Shown here one piece after another: positions 32,095 through 44,739 of a stretch of DNA of 64,000 nucleotides; the stretch's first letter is position 1, and each line of letters opens with the position of its first letter. Where the stretch lies: contig CM060733.1 of assembly GCA_030704615.1 (NCBI GenBank), positions 26,038,001-26,102,000 of the forward strand, in the 5' to 3' direction. This DNA is from Takakia lepidozioides. Lineage: Eukaryota; Streptophyta; Takakiopsida; Takakiales; Takakiaceae. Made by a program: the position numbers and the translations under genes. Under the pieces are notes generated by a model. The model was given only the letters and a program-made list of their open reading frames with translations, had not been told where the DNA came from and searched no databases.

Positions 32095-32355
32095 ATAATG
32101 ATGAGGTCAGAGGGGTTAGAAAGGAGCCAGATCACAAGTTGCATCCCAAAATTAAGGAAATCCATGCTGAGCTGAGAAGATTGTCTGGGCAGATGAAGGA
32201 GGCGGGGTATGTGCCTGACACACGTTTTTTACTTCATGATGTGGAGGAAAGGAATTTTCTCTTTGCCACCACAGTGAGAAGCTGGCCATTGGTTTTGGGC
32301 TGATCAACACAACTCATCAAGAATCTTCGAGTGTGTGGAGACTACCACACCTAAT
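32095..32355 (+). pseudogene. PPR E/DYW-domain fragment
   Basis: Plus-strand reading gives HPKIKEIHAELRRLSG, QMKEAGYVPDTRFLLHDVEE, then by frameshift HHSEKLAIGFGLINTT and by another IKNLRVCGDYHT. These are consecutive parts of a DYW deaminase domain, although the second Cys of the CxxC motif region reads Tyr. It carries a ~55-bp block almost identical to 24,738-24,795 in the opposite orientation. No upstream PPR array was found, so this is an isolated fragment, possibly carried by a mobile element. Confidence 0.8.
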
Positions 32356-32399
32356 CTTCGACTTAGTAATTCCAGCCTCCACTGGGCTTCCACGCTGGT

Positions 32400-32640
32400 C
32401 TCTTAGAAATAGGGTTTCTCTACTTCCCATTTCACTACCCGCTTCATCTCTCTCCCTTCCTTCAAACTATTTTAGCTAGTTTGCCATGGTCTAGGGGATG
32501 TTCCCCCTCGGTGAGCCTTCATGGCCTCCCCGGTGGTTATTTTTTCCATCTTATGTGAACTCTTATTTATTTAATTTGACTAAAAGGGCCTCTGTCCCCT
32601 TTCTCTAGAAAATAAAATAAAAATAAAAATAAAAAAAATC
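32400..32640 (+). mobile_element. LINE-type 3' end with (AAATA)n tail
   Basis: Pyrimidine-rich sequence is followed by TTTGACTAAAAGGGCCTC, a TGTCCCC block and a tail of AAATA/AAAAT units ending at ~32,640. The pattern matches the tails at 47,870-47,936 (+), 2185-2265 (-) and 48,530-48,575 (-). Confidence 0.5.
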
Positions 32641-33870
32641 CAGAGAAAGTACTGTACTTAAGTGTTTGCATTATTCCTGTTGTTTGATTAATTGAGTTTT
32701 GAGAACCAGCTTCAAATGGTCCGCTTTGGATACCGCTTTATTATACTGTCCACCAAAAAGGTCAAAACATGAGGGAGCTAATTTCAAGGTATGAGTCGTC
32801 AGCTATTGGAATATGTGGATTTTGAATGTATGACCTACTTGTGCAGGAATGTTGATCGGGAGCAAATTAGCTTATGATGCCAGTATCCCTACAGAAGATC
32901 CGTTCTGCTTTACAGAGCTTACTTTCCCTATCAAGCCAATGTACTAGAGGCAGGAGAATGTGGGAGTCCAAGAGGAAGACTGGGAGCACAAACTAGCTTG
33001 AGACGAACCTACAGTTAGGATATGCTAAACGGTCTATCATGGGAAGGCTCATGTTGTGGAAATCTCTTTAGACAGGATGCCCCTCCACCCCAAATAATGC
33101 CCAGATGAGAATTGGGCACTATCTAAGCAATGGTAACTATACCAAATCCCATTCCACTTTTTGAATAAGAACCATCTAAAGTGCGGTAGCAACTGTAATG
33201 TAGAGAGCAGAAATGAAGTAGGAACAAGGTTGGAGATTGAGAAGCTGAGAGAGTGGGTCAATGATACACAGTCAAAATCCACTCAAAATCAGTCAAAATC
33301 TACAAAAACTGTAAGATTCCCAGAGCTGACCTCTCTCTCACCGCACATGTGTTTTGGGATATCGGCAAGTATCTAAAACATGAAGGGAATCGCAAGACGA
33401 CTGTCAATATTGGTATTGGGTGATGGGCCGTGGCTGGAGATGTCACGGTAGTGTAATGCCAGCCTGAGGGTGGTGATTGCAAATTGGTGTGAAGATGGGA
33501 GCGACAGCTTCGTAAACTCAGAAATAGGAATTTGATCATCGTGATGCCAGTTTCAAATCCGCCATTTGTGAAGGATTGACAGGATATGCTTATGCACAGG
33601 CGCCCAAGTGCTCAGGCAAGAGTGATGAAGGTACATAGTAGGTAGCTGGAAGAGTTTATATTTTCACCAAGATTTATGGATGGTGGGTGCAGCCACGATC
33701 TGACCGCGCGGTACAGGGGCTCGCTACCGAAGGCGAAGGCTGCTCGGCTGCCATGGATCCGAGCGAGCGAGATTTATTCGGGATCCTGCACTTCAAGGCC
33801 GTCTTAGTAAGTCAACGTACGGCACCTCGTAAGGCCCTTGAGCTGGGGCTGGTTTTCCGCTAGGTATGCT
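32641..33870. other. No recognisable gene
   Basis: Only short ORFs without domain motifs were seen. Confidence 0.4.
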
Positions 33871-33871
33871 C

Positions 33872-34072
33872 CCGGGCTCTCGCTGGCTGATTTTATTTTC
33901 GAATGATTGGGGGTGCTTGTTATTGTTTCCTCGATTTTTGTTGAGACTAAAGCTTGCATGGGAGCTCCCACGAGAGCTGGCTGATTTTATTTTCGAATGC
34001 AGATTGGGGGTGCTTGTTATTGTTTCCCTGATTTTTGTGAGGAGACTTAAGCACGGGAGCTCCCATGAGATG
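33872..34072 (+). repeat. 94-bp tandem duplication
   Basis: GCTGGCTGATTTTATTTTCG begins near 33,882 and again near 33,976. Both copies continue through GGGGGTGCTTGTTATTG and GGGAGCTCCCA. Confidence 0.9.
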
Positions 34073-36433
34073 ATGTACAAACTACAAGGGCGGTAGGGAC
34101 AGCAGTGCTAACATGGGCTTGTGGAAACATTCGAACGATACATGCAGAGAATGTAATGAACTCCAGGGTGAGGTCGGGATTCGGAAGGGTGGGTAGGGAC
34201 GGCAAAAGGGCCTTGGGCCCCAGCGTGCACCAATTTGCAGCTGCAGACATATATATCCACTTCTTTTAACATGAACGGATAGCTACTAGTGACCTGGATC
34301 CCCACTTTTAGCCCTGAAGTCGTCCATATACATATAGTCGATCGATAGCTAGCGTGACCGCTTCCCACTTTTCGAAAGATAAGCCAAATTTACTGGTTGC
34401 TCTGATTCCCTCCTGATACTGGGTTTTTATGATTGGAAGTATGAAATCACACCTTGCAGACCCACTCGAGATTCCTACCAATCATGAAGCGAAATATATT
34501 GACTGACCAGAGCGCAAATTTAACACAAAGTTAGTGCCATTGCGACCTATGAAGGTGGCCTATGGGTGTTCCACCTTTACGTCGCTGGACTGCTTCCATT
34601 CACCCTGAGGTTGTTTCAAGTTTCAACCCAGCAGCTTAGTGCTGAGAGATTCGTTCAACGGATTCCATCTGATCCCAGGGCCACTAATCCCACTTGCCTC
34701 AAGAAGCGGCGCCAGTTCCCTCGGCGAACACTCAGGCGGCGCAGCCCACATGTATGCCCACATGCAGCACAGAACCCAGCCCAAGTTCAAAGCTTGGTCC
34801 CAGCCGGAATCGTCCTCACTCGCTCCTGTTGTTAATACATTCGTTCTAAGCTAATTCCCCTCCTAGAGTCTACAGTACGGTGATGTTCAAGGATCAAATT
34901 GTGCAACGCCTGATGATCAAGCTGCATAATTCTAAAAAGTGCTGAATTACGTACAGATCACACTGAAACGACGAAAGTCAACTGATGATCAGCGGGTATC
35001 AACCCCCTCAGGATACCTTACTTTAGACTACATCCGAGGTCAACTATAATTCTCGGCTTTTTTTGTACTCTCACCTGTCCAGTTCAACCGAAGGTTTGAA
35101 GGGTTATTAATAATTATACGAGAGAAGACACCACATATGCTTTGCATGTTCAGCAATGGAGAATCGTGGCCGAAAAGCGAGTTTACCGGCATGGAAATGA
35201 TCACGTGAGGCGGTCAAACCAAAGATCAGACTCCACCATTCCGATTGTTTTATACGAAGTGTGACAGTTTAGAACCCGACTACTAATCCTGTTTTTTCCA
35301 TAATATGTTACGGTGTCGAATCTCCAGCTTGTCCTTTTCTGCATCAGTCTGCACAAGTGATGCAGCAGCACGTGATATGGTTTATGCTAGAGCATTGATT
35401 CGGAAACTACACTCATCTCATGCCCATCTACGTGTCTCATCCATCATGTGGGTAACCAGGGTTCGATGTGGGGTGGACGCTGCAAACAGCTCCCAGGGAA
35501 TTCAATTTGTAAATACCGAATGAGTGTGTGTGAAATGATCCAACAAGATGTAAGTTAACTCTGCCCTTCGGGCTGCTTTCGAAGTTGGTGCAGATCGCAT
35601 GAGTTCTGACATACAATCCACTTTGCGACTCTCACCTCTTTTATACAGTCTGGACTCTGCATCACAGACAAGACCACATGTTTGTAGTGTTTACCTGCTG
35701 CAAATGCCCTCGTGGAACACTCCCACTATGTTTGCAAGGCGCTTGCAAAGGTGCATGAACATGGCACACCATGTATCGTCAGATTCCAGAGATCCTTGTC
35801 GAGTGTCGAGTGTTGTCATTGGATTTTGTTTGAGGTCAAGTCCAGTGGGTGGAGTACATACGGGGAAGGTGGTCGTGGGTTCAAATTGAGACAGGTACGG
35901 AGAGAAGGCGGCAGTAATTAGGAAGCCTGTGCGGCCCCAACTCTGAGAATAGGAAAAGGCGTTGAAAAGGATAGTCGGAAAGGTCGGACACGTTGGCAGG
36001 AAGAGAGAAGTTAGGGGGAAAGGAAGGAGGGAAGGAAGGAGGGCGAGAAAAGATATTGCGCAGATGCTCCGCTGCGCGCGCTGCGGTCAGAGCAAGTAGC
36101 GATGGCTGCTCGCTATTCCTTCCCTTTATGTCTCTCCTCCACTCCCCTGCGCGTCGGTGTGAGGGTCTGGCCTCTGGCTCCGGCTGCACAACTATTGTTG
36201 CTTGCCCTCCGCGGCATAGAGATAGGCAGCTTCAGTTGTCTTCGACAGAGATAGGTGCCTGAGGGAGAGTGGGTCGCTGAAAGGGTGGATGGGTCTCTAA
36301 TCTAGCCTGTGATGGGATCCATGGACATTGAAATTTGCAATCTTTTCGTAAGCTTAGCTATTCTCTAACAAGACCAGAACAGCAAAAAGAACAAGAGAGG
36401 CAACCAGTATCTCGTTGTTCTAGATACGTGAAG
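34073..36433. other. Upstream region of CHX gene; no other gene seen
   Basis: Short ORFs lack recognisable motifs. A purine tract of GGAAGGAGG units lies at 36,010-36,045. The last ~300 bp before 36,434 are probably the 5' UTR and promoter of the antiporter gene. Confidence 0.4.
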
Positions 36434-39400
36434 ATGGTGTCTAATACTTCAACATGTATAAAGCCGATGGCGGCGACATCCAATGGGGTGTGGCAAGGAG
36501 ACAATCCCATTCACTTTGCTCTCCCGCTGCTTATAATTCAGATTGGGATAGTTCTCATCATAACCCGCACGCTCGCGCTCGTCTTGAAGCCTTTGAAACA
36601 GCCCCGTGTGATTGCAGAAATTATTGTAAGTTGCCAACATCCCTTTTCATTGGGAGAGATGGAGTGAGAACTGTGCAGTTTGAAAAGATTTTCTGTCCAA
36701 GGATTTTCTTGGGTACATGAGATTTTCTGAGAGTCAATGGAGTTGTTGTCGAACTCGACGCTGCTTTCACTCGATGTGGGAGCCTTTACTGTGTAGGATT
36801 GACTGGAAAGAACACAAGGTAATTGTGGAGAAGGTTGTCTGGCTAGCATCGCAATTGGTCTGGAAAGCCTTAAGCTATCAGATTTCCATCTCCAGCAAGT
36901 GTAGTCGTCTGATACGCAACTCTCGCATGAGTTAAATATGCCTTAAGAAACCTTCGATGTGAGTTGTAACAAGCTACCCAATGCTGGTGAACGTGTGGAT
37001 TGCAGGGTGGAGTCCTGCTGGGGCCCTCAGCTTTTGGCAGGGATGCATCGTACTTGTCGAAATTATTCCCAAAGCAGAGCATCACAGTGCTGGACACCTT
37101 CGCCGGTATGGGTCTTCTATTCTTCTTGTTCATGGTTGGGTTGGAGCTGGACATGAGGCAAATTCGCAAAACAGGAGGCCAAGCGATGGCCATTGCTGCT
37201 GCCGGAATTTCGTTGCCATTCGCGGCCGGAGCTGGTGTCTCATATGTACTCCACCAAACTATTGCCCCAGCAGGCAAATTTGGTCCCTTTTTGGTGTTCA
37301 TGGGGGTCGCCATGTCCATCACTGCTTTCCCGGTGCTGGCACGTATTCTGGCAGAGCGCAAGCTCTTGACCACGGAGGTGGGGCAGATGGCTATGTCAGC
37401 AGCAGCAGTGAATGACGTTGTGGCGTGGGTTTTGCTTGCGCTTGCCGTTGCACTGTCAGGTTCCAGTAAAAGCCCCAGCATTGTGGCGTGGGTGCTGCTG
37501 TGTGGGATTGGATTTGTACTTGTCATGTTTCTTGTGGTGGGGCCAATTATGGACTGGATCGCGAAGCACTCTCTGGATAACGAGCCTGTGAAGGAGGGGT
37601 TTGTCTGCTTCACACTGGCCGGGGTTTTGGTGGCAGGATTTTGCACGGATGCAATTGGAATCCACTCCATTTTTGGTGCATTTTTGTTTGGTCTGGTCAT
37701 TCCTAAGGATGGGCCGTTTGCTGGGATTCTTGTCGAGAAGTTGGAAGACTTTGTCACAATACTCATGCTACCCCTCTATTTTGCATCAAGCGGGTTGAAA
37801 ACTAACATTGGGAGCATCCATGGTGCACGATCTGGTGGCCTGCTGGTGTTGGTCATCACAGTGGCCTGCCTTGGCAAGATTACTGGCACATTCGTAGCTG
37901 CCAAGGCCACCAAAATAGACTTCCGCAAGTCACTAACATTGGGCGTGCTCATGAATACTAAAGGCTTGGTTGAACTCATTGTGCTCAACATTGGGAAGGA
38001 CCGTGGGGTAAGCTGCTCCTCCATAAAACTCACAAGATGTAAGGGAGCCGATATTTTTATGAATCTCAGGAGTGGTTGATTTGTTATTGTAGCCATCTAA
38101 ATGAGCAGCTTCTTTCAACAGGCGTGTGAGCTTGCAAAGTGTTTATGGAGTAAACTGAATTCATATCCTGGGTGGTGTAAATGTATGGCTGGTGTGGCAT
38201 CAGAATAAGGAATGGGGTAGAGTTTGGTCCTGAAAAATTCTGCTGCTCGAGTGGATGGCTAATTGCCAATGTTTCACTAGAAGATTTAGATATAAGTGAA
38301 GCAGGAGAGCATTTGACATAGATCAAAATTCTTGTGCTTTATGGAAACTTTCTGCTTTCTTGGAGGCAGTCCTCCAAACAGCAGGGTGGGGTGTTGGAGA
38401 ATCCTAACTATTGCCTTCTACTACCATCAATTGTGGCTGGACATAATATCAACTTCAAACCTTCTTAGTTGTGGATTTGCCATGTTAGAATGAAGCTCTA
38501 AAGTCTGGGGGGATGTCTACTGAGCAGGTTCTGAATGATGAGACCTTTGCAATCATGGTCCTCATGGCGCTCTTCACAACCTTCATCACAACGCCCCTAT
38601 TAATGGCGTTGTACAAGCCTGCCAGGACGCCCATACCCTATCTTCGGAGGAAGCTCGATATGGAGGACCCCAAGGATGACTTGCGCATTCTGACGTGCGT
38701 GCATGGGATGAAGAATGTCCCTACCATGATTAACCTCACTGAAGCCACCCGGGGTATGCGCAAGCGTGCTCTCCGCCTCTATATCCTGCATTTGGTGGAA
38801 CTCTCAGAGCGCTCATCATCTATCTTGATGGTGCAGCGCGCCCGACGAGATGGGCGCCCTTTCTTCAACCAAGGGAGGTCGGCTGAAAGCAGGGATCAAG
38901 TTGTTGTGGCATTTGAAGCATATGGACAGCTCAGCAAGGTGCGTTTTGATGCATTGCTCTAGATTTTGGACAAATGAGCTCAAGCCCAGATAATTGCCCA
39001 ACCGCTTAGGCATGCAGTGCATATTTTCTTACAATCAATCTGGTGGTGCTAAGGAAAAAATCATTGAGGCGCTAGAGAACAGAAACCAATTCACTCCTCT
39101 GAAATATTTATGTCTTGTGTCAGGTGACTGTACGTCCCATGACTGCCATCTCTGGATTTACCGACATGCATGAAGACATATGCGCGACTGCAGCTGATAA
39201 GCGCACAGCAATTATAATTCTGCCCTTCCACAAGTATCAAAGGCTTGATGGCTCCCTGGAGACCACGACTCCAGGTTTTCGGATGGTGAATCAGAAAGTT
39301 TTGGAGCATGCACCATGCTCCGTTGCCATTCTAGTGGACCGTGGTGTTGGAGGGTCCGCACAGGTGGCTTCCAGGAGTGTGGATCACAATGTCGCTGTGT

Positions 39401-40080
39401 TATTCTTTGGGGGCCCTGATGACCGGGAAGCCCTTGCCTATGGCTGCCGCATGGCGGAGCACCCAGGTGTCAGACTCCATGTGTTTCGATTTTTGCCTGA
39501 CACAGAAGAAGGAACTGGGTATGTTGGGATCAATGTGCGGCCCCCTTCACTGCCTGAACTAACGGAGCTGGTGAATCCTAGAATCTCAACGAGCGCAGGT
39601 CGTGCTTATCACTTTGCAACGCAAGGGATGGACCAAGACCTGCAAAGGCAACTGGATGAAGATGTGCTTGCAGTGGTGGGGAGTCATGAGAGAGACAAGG
39701 ATGCCAAGGCTTCCATGAACATCTCATATGAAGAGAGCATTGTTGCAGATCCTATTGAAGCTGTGCTTGAATTGGGCAAGATGAATAGATTCAATCTCAT
39801 GTTAGTAGGCCGGTCTCGGCGTCCAACACCCTTTGTGGCAAGTTTAGCCACCCACCTTGCAGAGTATTCAGAACTGGGTCCAATTGGAGACGCACTCATT
39901 GGACCGCAAGTCAGGGCCTCAGTGCTGGTATTCCAGCAGCATGATCCCACACTGGTGGACCCTGTAGCCAAGTATTCAGCTCCCTCTTCTAAAATCTTGG
40001 ATGCTGCACCGACAGCCAAGTCTCCAGCAGCATCCCAAGTCGTGGATGCTGCATCTGAAGGGAATCTGAGTCCAGTTTGA
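36434..40080 (+). CDS. CHX-type cation/H+ antiporter (CPA2 family)
   Basis: Exons 36434-36625, 37006-38007, 38528-38938 and 39124-40080 join in phase 0 with GT-AG introns and give 853 residues, the usual CHX length. The N-terminal half is the Na+/H+ exchanger fold with about a dozen membrane helices: LKQPRVIAEII then GGVLLGPSAFGR, FLFMVGLELDM, SITAFPVLARIL, the ion-site pair in AAAVNDVVAW, and NTKGLVELIVLNIG. The C-terminal ~400 residues are the soluble regulatory region with universal-stress-like folds (CVHGMKNVPTMINL; LFFGGPDDREALAYG; LMLVGRSR). Plant CHX proteins exchange K+ or other cations for protons in endosomal, vacuolar or plasma membranes and affect ion and pH balance. The overall look is nearest to the CHX17-20 group, but the member is not assigned. 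Nothing appears broken. Confidence 0.93.
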
Positions 40081-40690
40081 CAATCAATCACTGTCTAATT
40101 GTTCATATGTACAAAATACAGAACCTTGTTATTTGGTCAAGTTGCTAAATCACCAGATCAAGCCAGGCATGACCCTGCAGCAGTCCTAAATATTAGTTAT
40201 TCTCGACATTGGTGCGTAGAACTCTACGGCTGTTGCTTGTGGTCTCTTCAAGCCTGCGAGTAAACCAATCTGCACTTCAACAGTTTCTCCATTGAAACTG
40301 CTAAAATTGAGGACATTGTGTTCCAGCTTCTCTCACTACTGGAACAACTCTTTGGGTAAACTTGTTTTGAGGGTGTTTTGCCCCACCTGAAAGATTTATT
40401 TGAAAAGACTGTTGGTGGTATCTTACTTGCTGAGTCAATTATACACTTACTCTCCACAATCATCCTCACAACAAACCTTGAATCACAATGTCTGTTCATA
40501 CACCTTGGCAAGACCTGCTGTAGAAAGGATGTACTTGCCAACTCTATAATCATCTACTAAACATTGAAAATCGTTGGCGTGGAGATTACTATCTCGCATA
40601 CTTGTCGTTGGGGAAGCATTTTGCAAACATGTCTGTAGGGTAACATAGAACTATTGATAACAGACAGAAGTCAAACTTAAATCCTTGTGT
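40081..40690. other. 3' flank of CHX gene
   Basis: Probably 3' UTR, then unassigned sequence; no motif seen. Confidence 0.4.
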
Positions 40691-40691
40691 C

Positions 40692-40765
40692 ATCGGACTC
40701 CACTTCATCTTGCTCAGCCATATCGTCAAACACTCCCTTGGCATCCACCTTGGTGGCCATGAAGA
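40692..40765 (-). pseudogene. PPR repeat scrap
   Basis: The minus strand reads DAKGVFDDMAEQDEV, a PPR unit of the same type as those at 24-31 kb. Isolated fragment. Confidence 0.6.
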
Positions 40766-40874
40766 AGGCGGAACGAAAGAGCCAAGGCAAGTCGGTTTGA
40801 CTTATCCACTGCACGATGACTACACTGCAGAAGCTTTACGAACAGCATTAGGTGAGCACCCCTTGTTGATCTGG

Positions 40875-40950
40875 GACCAAAGGTGCATGCTGACATCAGA
40901 AGCTGGAATTACATCAAATGGGATTCCGAACAATACCCTCCTGCGAAATA
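40875..40950 (+). pseudogene. PPR repeat scrap
   Basis: The plus strand reads KVHADI, then EAGITSN and GIPNNTLL across small frameshifts, matching the inter-repeat region of the local PPR type. It is opposite in orientation to the scrap at 40,692-40,765. Confidence 0.5.
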
Positions 40951-41319
40951 TGGAAGTATCCCATTTCTGTCAGATAACAAGCATGCACGCTGGCTGATAT
41001 GTTGGTGCAGAATTAGCAGAATTCCAGAAACTGGTGTTGGTCTACGCAGGCATCAGCTGTACTTTGCACAGGAAGGTACTAAGATAGAAGACTGCGAGGT
41101 AGAAGCCAGGGTAAAGCTCTGTTATGTTCTTCAACATCAGTTCTGTCACCGCAGTCTTGAATGAAGTCTGAGCTTTTTGAGGGTAGAGCAAGTTCAGAAA
41201 CTGACAGCGAGTCATGTGGGTTGATACAGTCAGCCTGCGCATTATGAACAGTCTCCAATGAAGCTTGAAAGTTGAAAGGTGTCTAATTACTTGGCAGCTC
41301 AGTGTCAGTCTCTTATTGT

Positions 41320-43890
41320 GCTGACATGTGGTACATAGACTCTGGGGCTTCTGTACATCTTTTTCATCACATGGAATGGATCAATGATTACGAGGAGATT
41401 TTACCCATGAAGATTTACATGGGAGATAACTCAATTCCAGAAAGCTGTTATTTATGACAGTGGGAATAAAAGTCACTCATAAAGATTCTTTCATAGAAAA
41501 CTTAGTGATCTTTTCTGCGTTCATGGGCTGGCCAATAACCTTTTATTTGTGAGGAAGACAATATCTCAACGCTACAATATTGAGTTTGGAAACACTATGT
41601 GCATAGTGAAGAACAACAAGAAGCTGATAATAGTCGCACATGGAGTTCACAAGAACCGACTCCACCAGCGCTACGATGTAGCACAAAGATGAAGGTGGAG
41701 AATGTGCAACTTATAAGTACAAGAGGATTGGACACCAATCAAAGTATTGATTTGTGGCATCCATGAGTGGCTGACCTTGGTGTTGAAAATGTCGAACCGA
41801 TCTTATAGTAAAAGCTTGTAAATGGGCTATTTATAAGTAGTAAGGCAAGCCAAGGTTATGTGTTTAGTAAGCAACACATAGAGCCTTTTCCAAAGTAGGG
41901 GGCATCAAGAGCGAGTGAACTAACTGAGACTAGTGAGTATAGTTCACTCTGATGTTTAGGGACCAACCAAGTCTTTGTTTTTTAGTGGTCTTAGATATTT
42001 TGTGACGTTCACCGATGATCTCTCTTGGAAAGTATTTTGCTACTTCATGAAAAGCAAATGAGAGTGCTTCACAAAATCAAGGAATTCAAGCCATTTGCTA
42101 AAAGTCAAAGTTGAAGATTATGAGGAGCGATAATGATGGAGAATGTACACTTCCAAAGAATTCAAGAACTTTATCATGGTATCCTTTAACATCAACCTTC
42201 TGTTTACATACCCCCCAACAAAATAGAGTTGTTGAGAGGGCTAATCGAACAATCGTGGAGTTGGTGAGATGTATGTTGTACAGCCAACAAAAGTTAAGCC
42301 TGAAGTATTTGGGCAAAGATTAGTATGAGCATGACAGTCTATCTGAAGCAAGAAGTCCTAACAAAGTGATCAGTAAGAGGAACGGCGACAGATGAAGCAT
42401 GAAGTGGAAAGAAACCCTCGGTGAATCATCTCAAAGTTTTGGGTTGTGAGGCCCATACACATAGGCCACCTCAAGCAAAAACCAAGCCTGAACCAAAGAG
42501 TACCAGTTAAATGTGTATATGTGGGGTATAGCTTGGATTCTAAGGGATACAAATTGATTGATGAGATGATCTGAAAAATTGATTATCAGTCGACATGTGG
42601 TTTTCAACAAAAGATCCATTTTTAACAATCATTCCAAAGATATCACTTTAGAGGAATTTGACGATGAGACAGAAATGATTGTAGAATCTAGAGTTGTTAC
42701 GGGAGATTTGGAGCCTAACGATGATGAGAATAATGATCCTCAACTCAAGTCAGATTCTCATATTCTTTTAGACTCCATTGTCCCATACGATTTCAAAGTC
42801 ATCGTCCCAGTTTGCTCCATCATCGCTACCTAATTTGTTGCAAGACACTGAGATCTAGGAGCAACACCAACCTATGGTGAGAATTTCAATCACACTTCGG
42901 AGTGCACCTTCAAAGCTTATTCATTTTTCTGTGCTGCAGTTGTGGAAGAGCCACGAACGCTTATAGAAACTCTTCAAAGGGAGGATGCAATAGAGTGGGG
43001 GCAAGCAGCAAATTATAAGTATTCTTCTCTCATGAAGGATGACACAATATGGGAGTTTATGGAGCTTCCTTAAGGGAGAAAGCCATTGATAACAAGTGGG
43101 TGTTTAAGCTCAAGAGGAACACCAATGGAGAGGTTGCAAAGAAGATATAAGCCGAGGTAGCAGTCAATTATTACTCTCAAACTGGAAGGATACATTGCAA
43201 AGAAACTTTTGCTCCAGTGACAAAATTTCCTTCTATTTGAATAATGTTGAGTATTGTAGCTATGCACGACTTGGAGATTCACCAAATGGACGTAAAAGAG
43301 GTCAATGAGGATGTATACATGTTGCAGTCGGAAGGATATGAAGATACTGAGCAAAAATGGCTAGTTTGCAAGCTTTGTAAAGCCATCTAATATAGGCTTA
43401 AGCAAGCACCAAGGGTTTGGAATGAGAAGATAAATAGTTCTCTCATGAAAAATTAGTTCAGAAGATGTCAATCAGATTCAAGCACTTATGTGCAGTCAAA
43501 ACAAAAAAATCAAAGTGGCGTTGCTCTGACTTGTATGTAGATGATTTGCTCATCTTCAGCAAAGATCTCAAGGTGATCAACAAGGTCAAGGAGTCTCTCA
43601 CCACAGAGTTCGAAATGAAAGACCTAGGAGAGCTTGATATTAGCAGACCATCAGTCTTGGTCAATCTCAATACATAACAAAAGTGTTGAATCGTTTTGGT
43701 ATGGAAGCGTGCAAACCTCTCAATACACATGTGGATGTTATTGGCAGGTTTTGCAGAAGCCAAGAGGAAAGAACAGAAGAAGATATGGCTCGAATGGAAT
43801 GAGTCCCTTACCAAGAATTGTTCTCTCAGCTTTATGTTCCATCAAACGCTCAATTATTCCTACAAGAATCTTGTTCTTCCACAATACTTT
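41320..43890 (+). mobile_element. Ty1/copia retrotransposon, decayed polyprotein
   Basis: Plus-strand blocks in copia order: protease WYIDSGASVHLFHH (Asp at 41,338), gag-pre-integrase near 41,755 (LWHP, stop, VADLGVENV), integrase scraps at 41,950-42,330 including QQNRVVERANRTIVELVR, then RT at 42,960-43,700 with FAPVTKFPS, RLKQAPRVWNEKI and catalytic YVDDLLIFSKD (43,534). A post-RT block (TKVLNRFGMEACKPLNTHVDV) follows, split by frameshifts, ending ~43,890 before the RNase H. Multiple stops make it non-coding. No LTRs were recognised. Confidence 0.85.
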
Positions 43891-43899
43891 CTTCACAGC

Positions 43900-44736
43900 A
43901 CTGTGAGACAGTTCGTTCAGTGTAGATCTTATTGTTCTCGAACTTGTATTCTACTATCTAGTTTAGTCTTGGATTTGTAAGAGAGTAGATATGGCGGATG
44001 TTAACGATTGAAGGTGTAAGAGATGAGCTTATGGAGTTGCCAAGATCCTTGATTGTAGGAGTAATTTGGAAACCATGTACTATAGGATATGTACAATGTC
44101 ATAGAATGGGGTCATATGTATATTTGGGAGGTTGAATTAGATACAATGTGCAATGTTGAGAATTCCATTTCACATATAGAATATTCTCAAAGATACTCTA
44201 TTATCATTCACAAAGTTATTTAATTTCACATAATCAATTTCCAAAATTTTCAACAATCTTTGAAATATTTTGTGTCGAAACGGCCCCTATAGTACGGTAT
44301 CTCCAATTGTCCAATCCAAATCAAAGTGTTGTTAAATTTGAGATCGCTTTGCATATTGAAAAGTAGTCAATGATTGGACTAATTTTAGATTTTGGCCTGT
44401 GGTGGACGGTTTAGAGTACATAGCCTCTAAATGAATAAGGAGACTCCCAATCCACGTGACATTGTTGGATGTACATATGACAATTTTGAATGGTCAAAAT
44501 TAAGAACGATTTTTTTATCATCCCAATAATAGTTGATCGGCCATGGGAAGGTTTTAAGTTTCCTAAGTGTTTTGCCAAACGTCGACCTTTGCACTCCAAC
44601 AACCTCTTGTCCACTCCCACAACCATCTTCGCTAGTCTAGGGCTGACAGAACAAAAGACCCGTGGCAAAATCATTTTAGGCGGTGGACAAAGTTTGTTTC
44701 AATTTATCGCATCATTCCAATGAGCGTCCAAATCAA
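43900..44736. other. No recognisable feature
   Basis: AT-rich sequence with short ORFs and no domain motifs. It may include the LTR of the decayed copia element, but no paired repeat was identified. Confidence 0.4.
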
Positions 44737-44739
44737 ATA

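Noticed and set aside
36870-37766. Minus-strand frame of 298 codons
   Set aside because: It lies antisense to CHX exon 2, which has clear domain motifs and matching splice sites; the antisense frame has no motifs.
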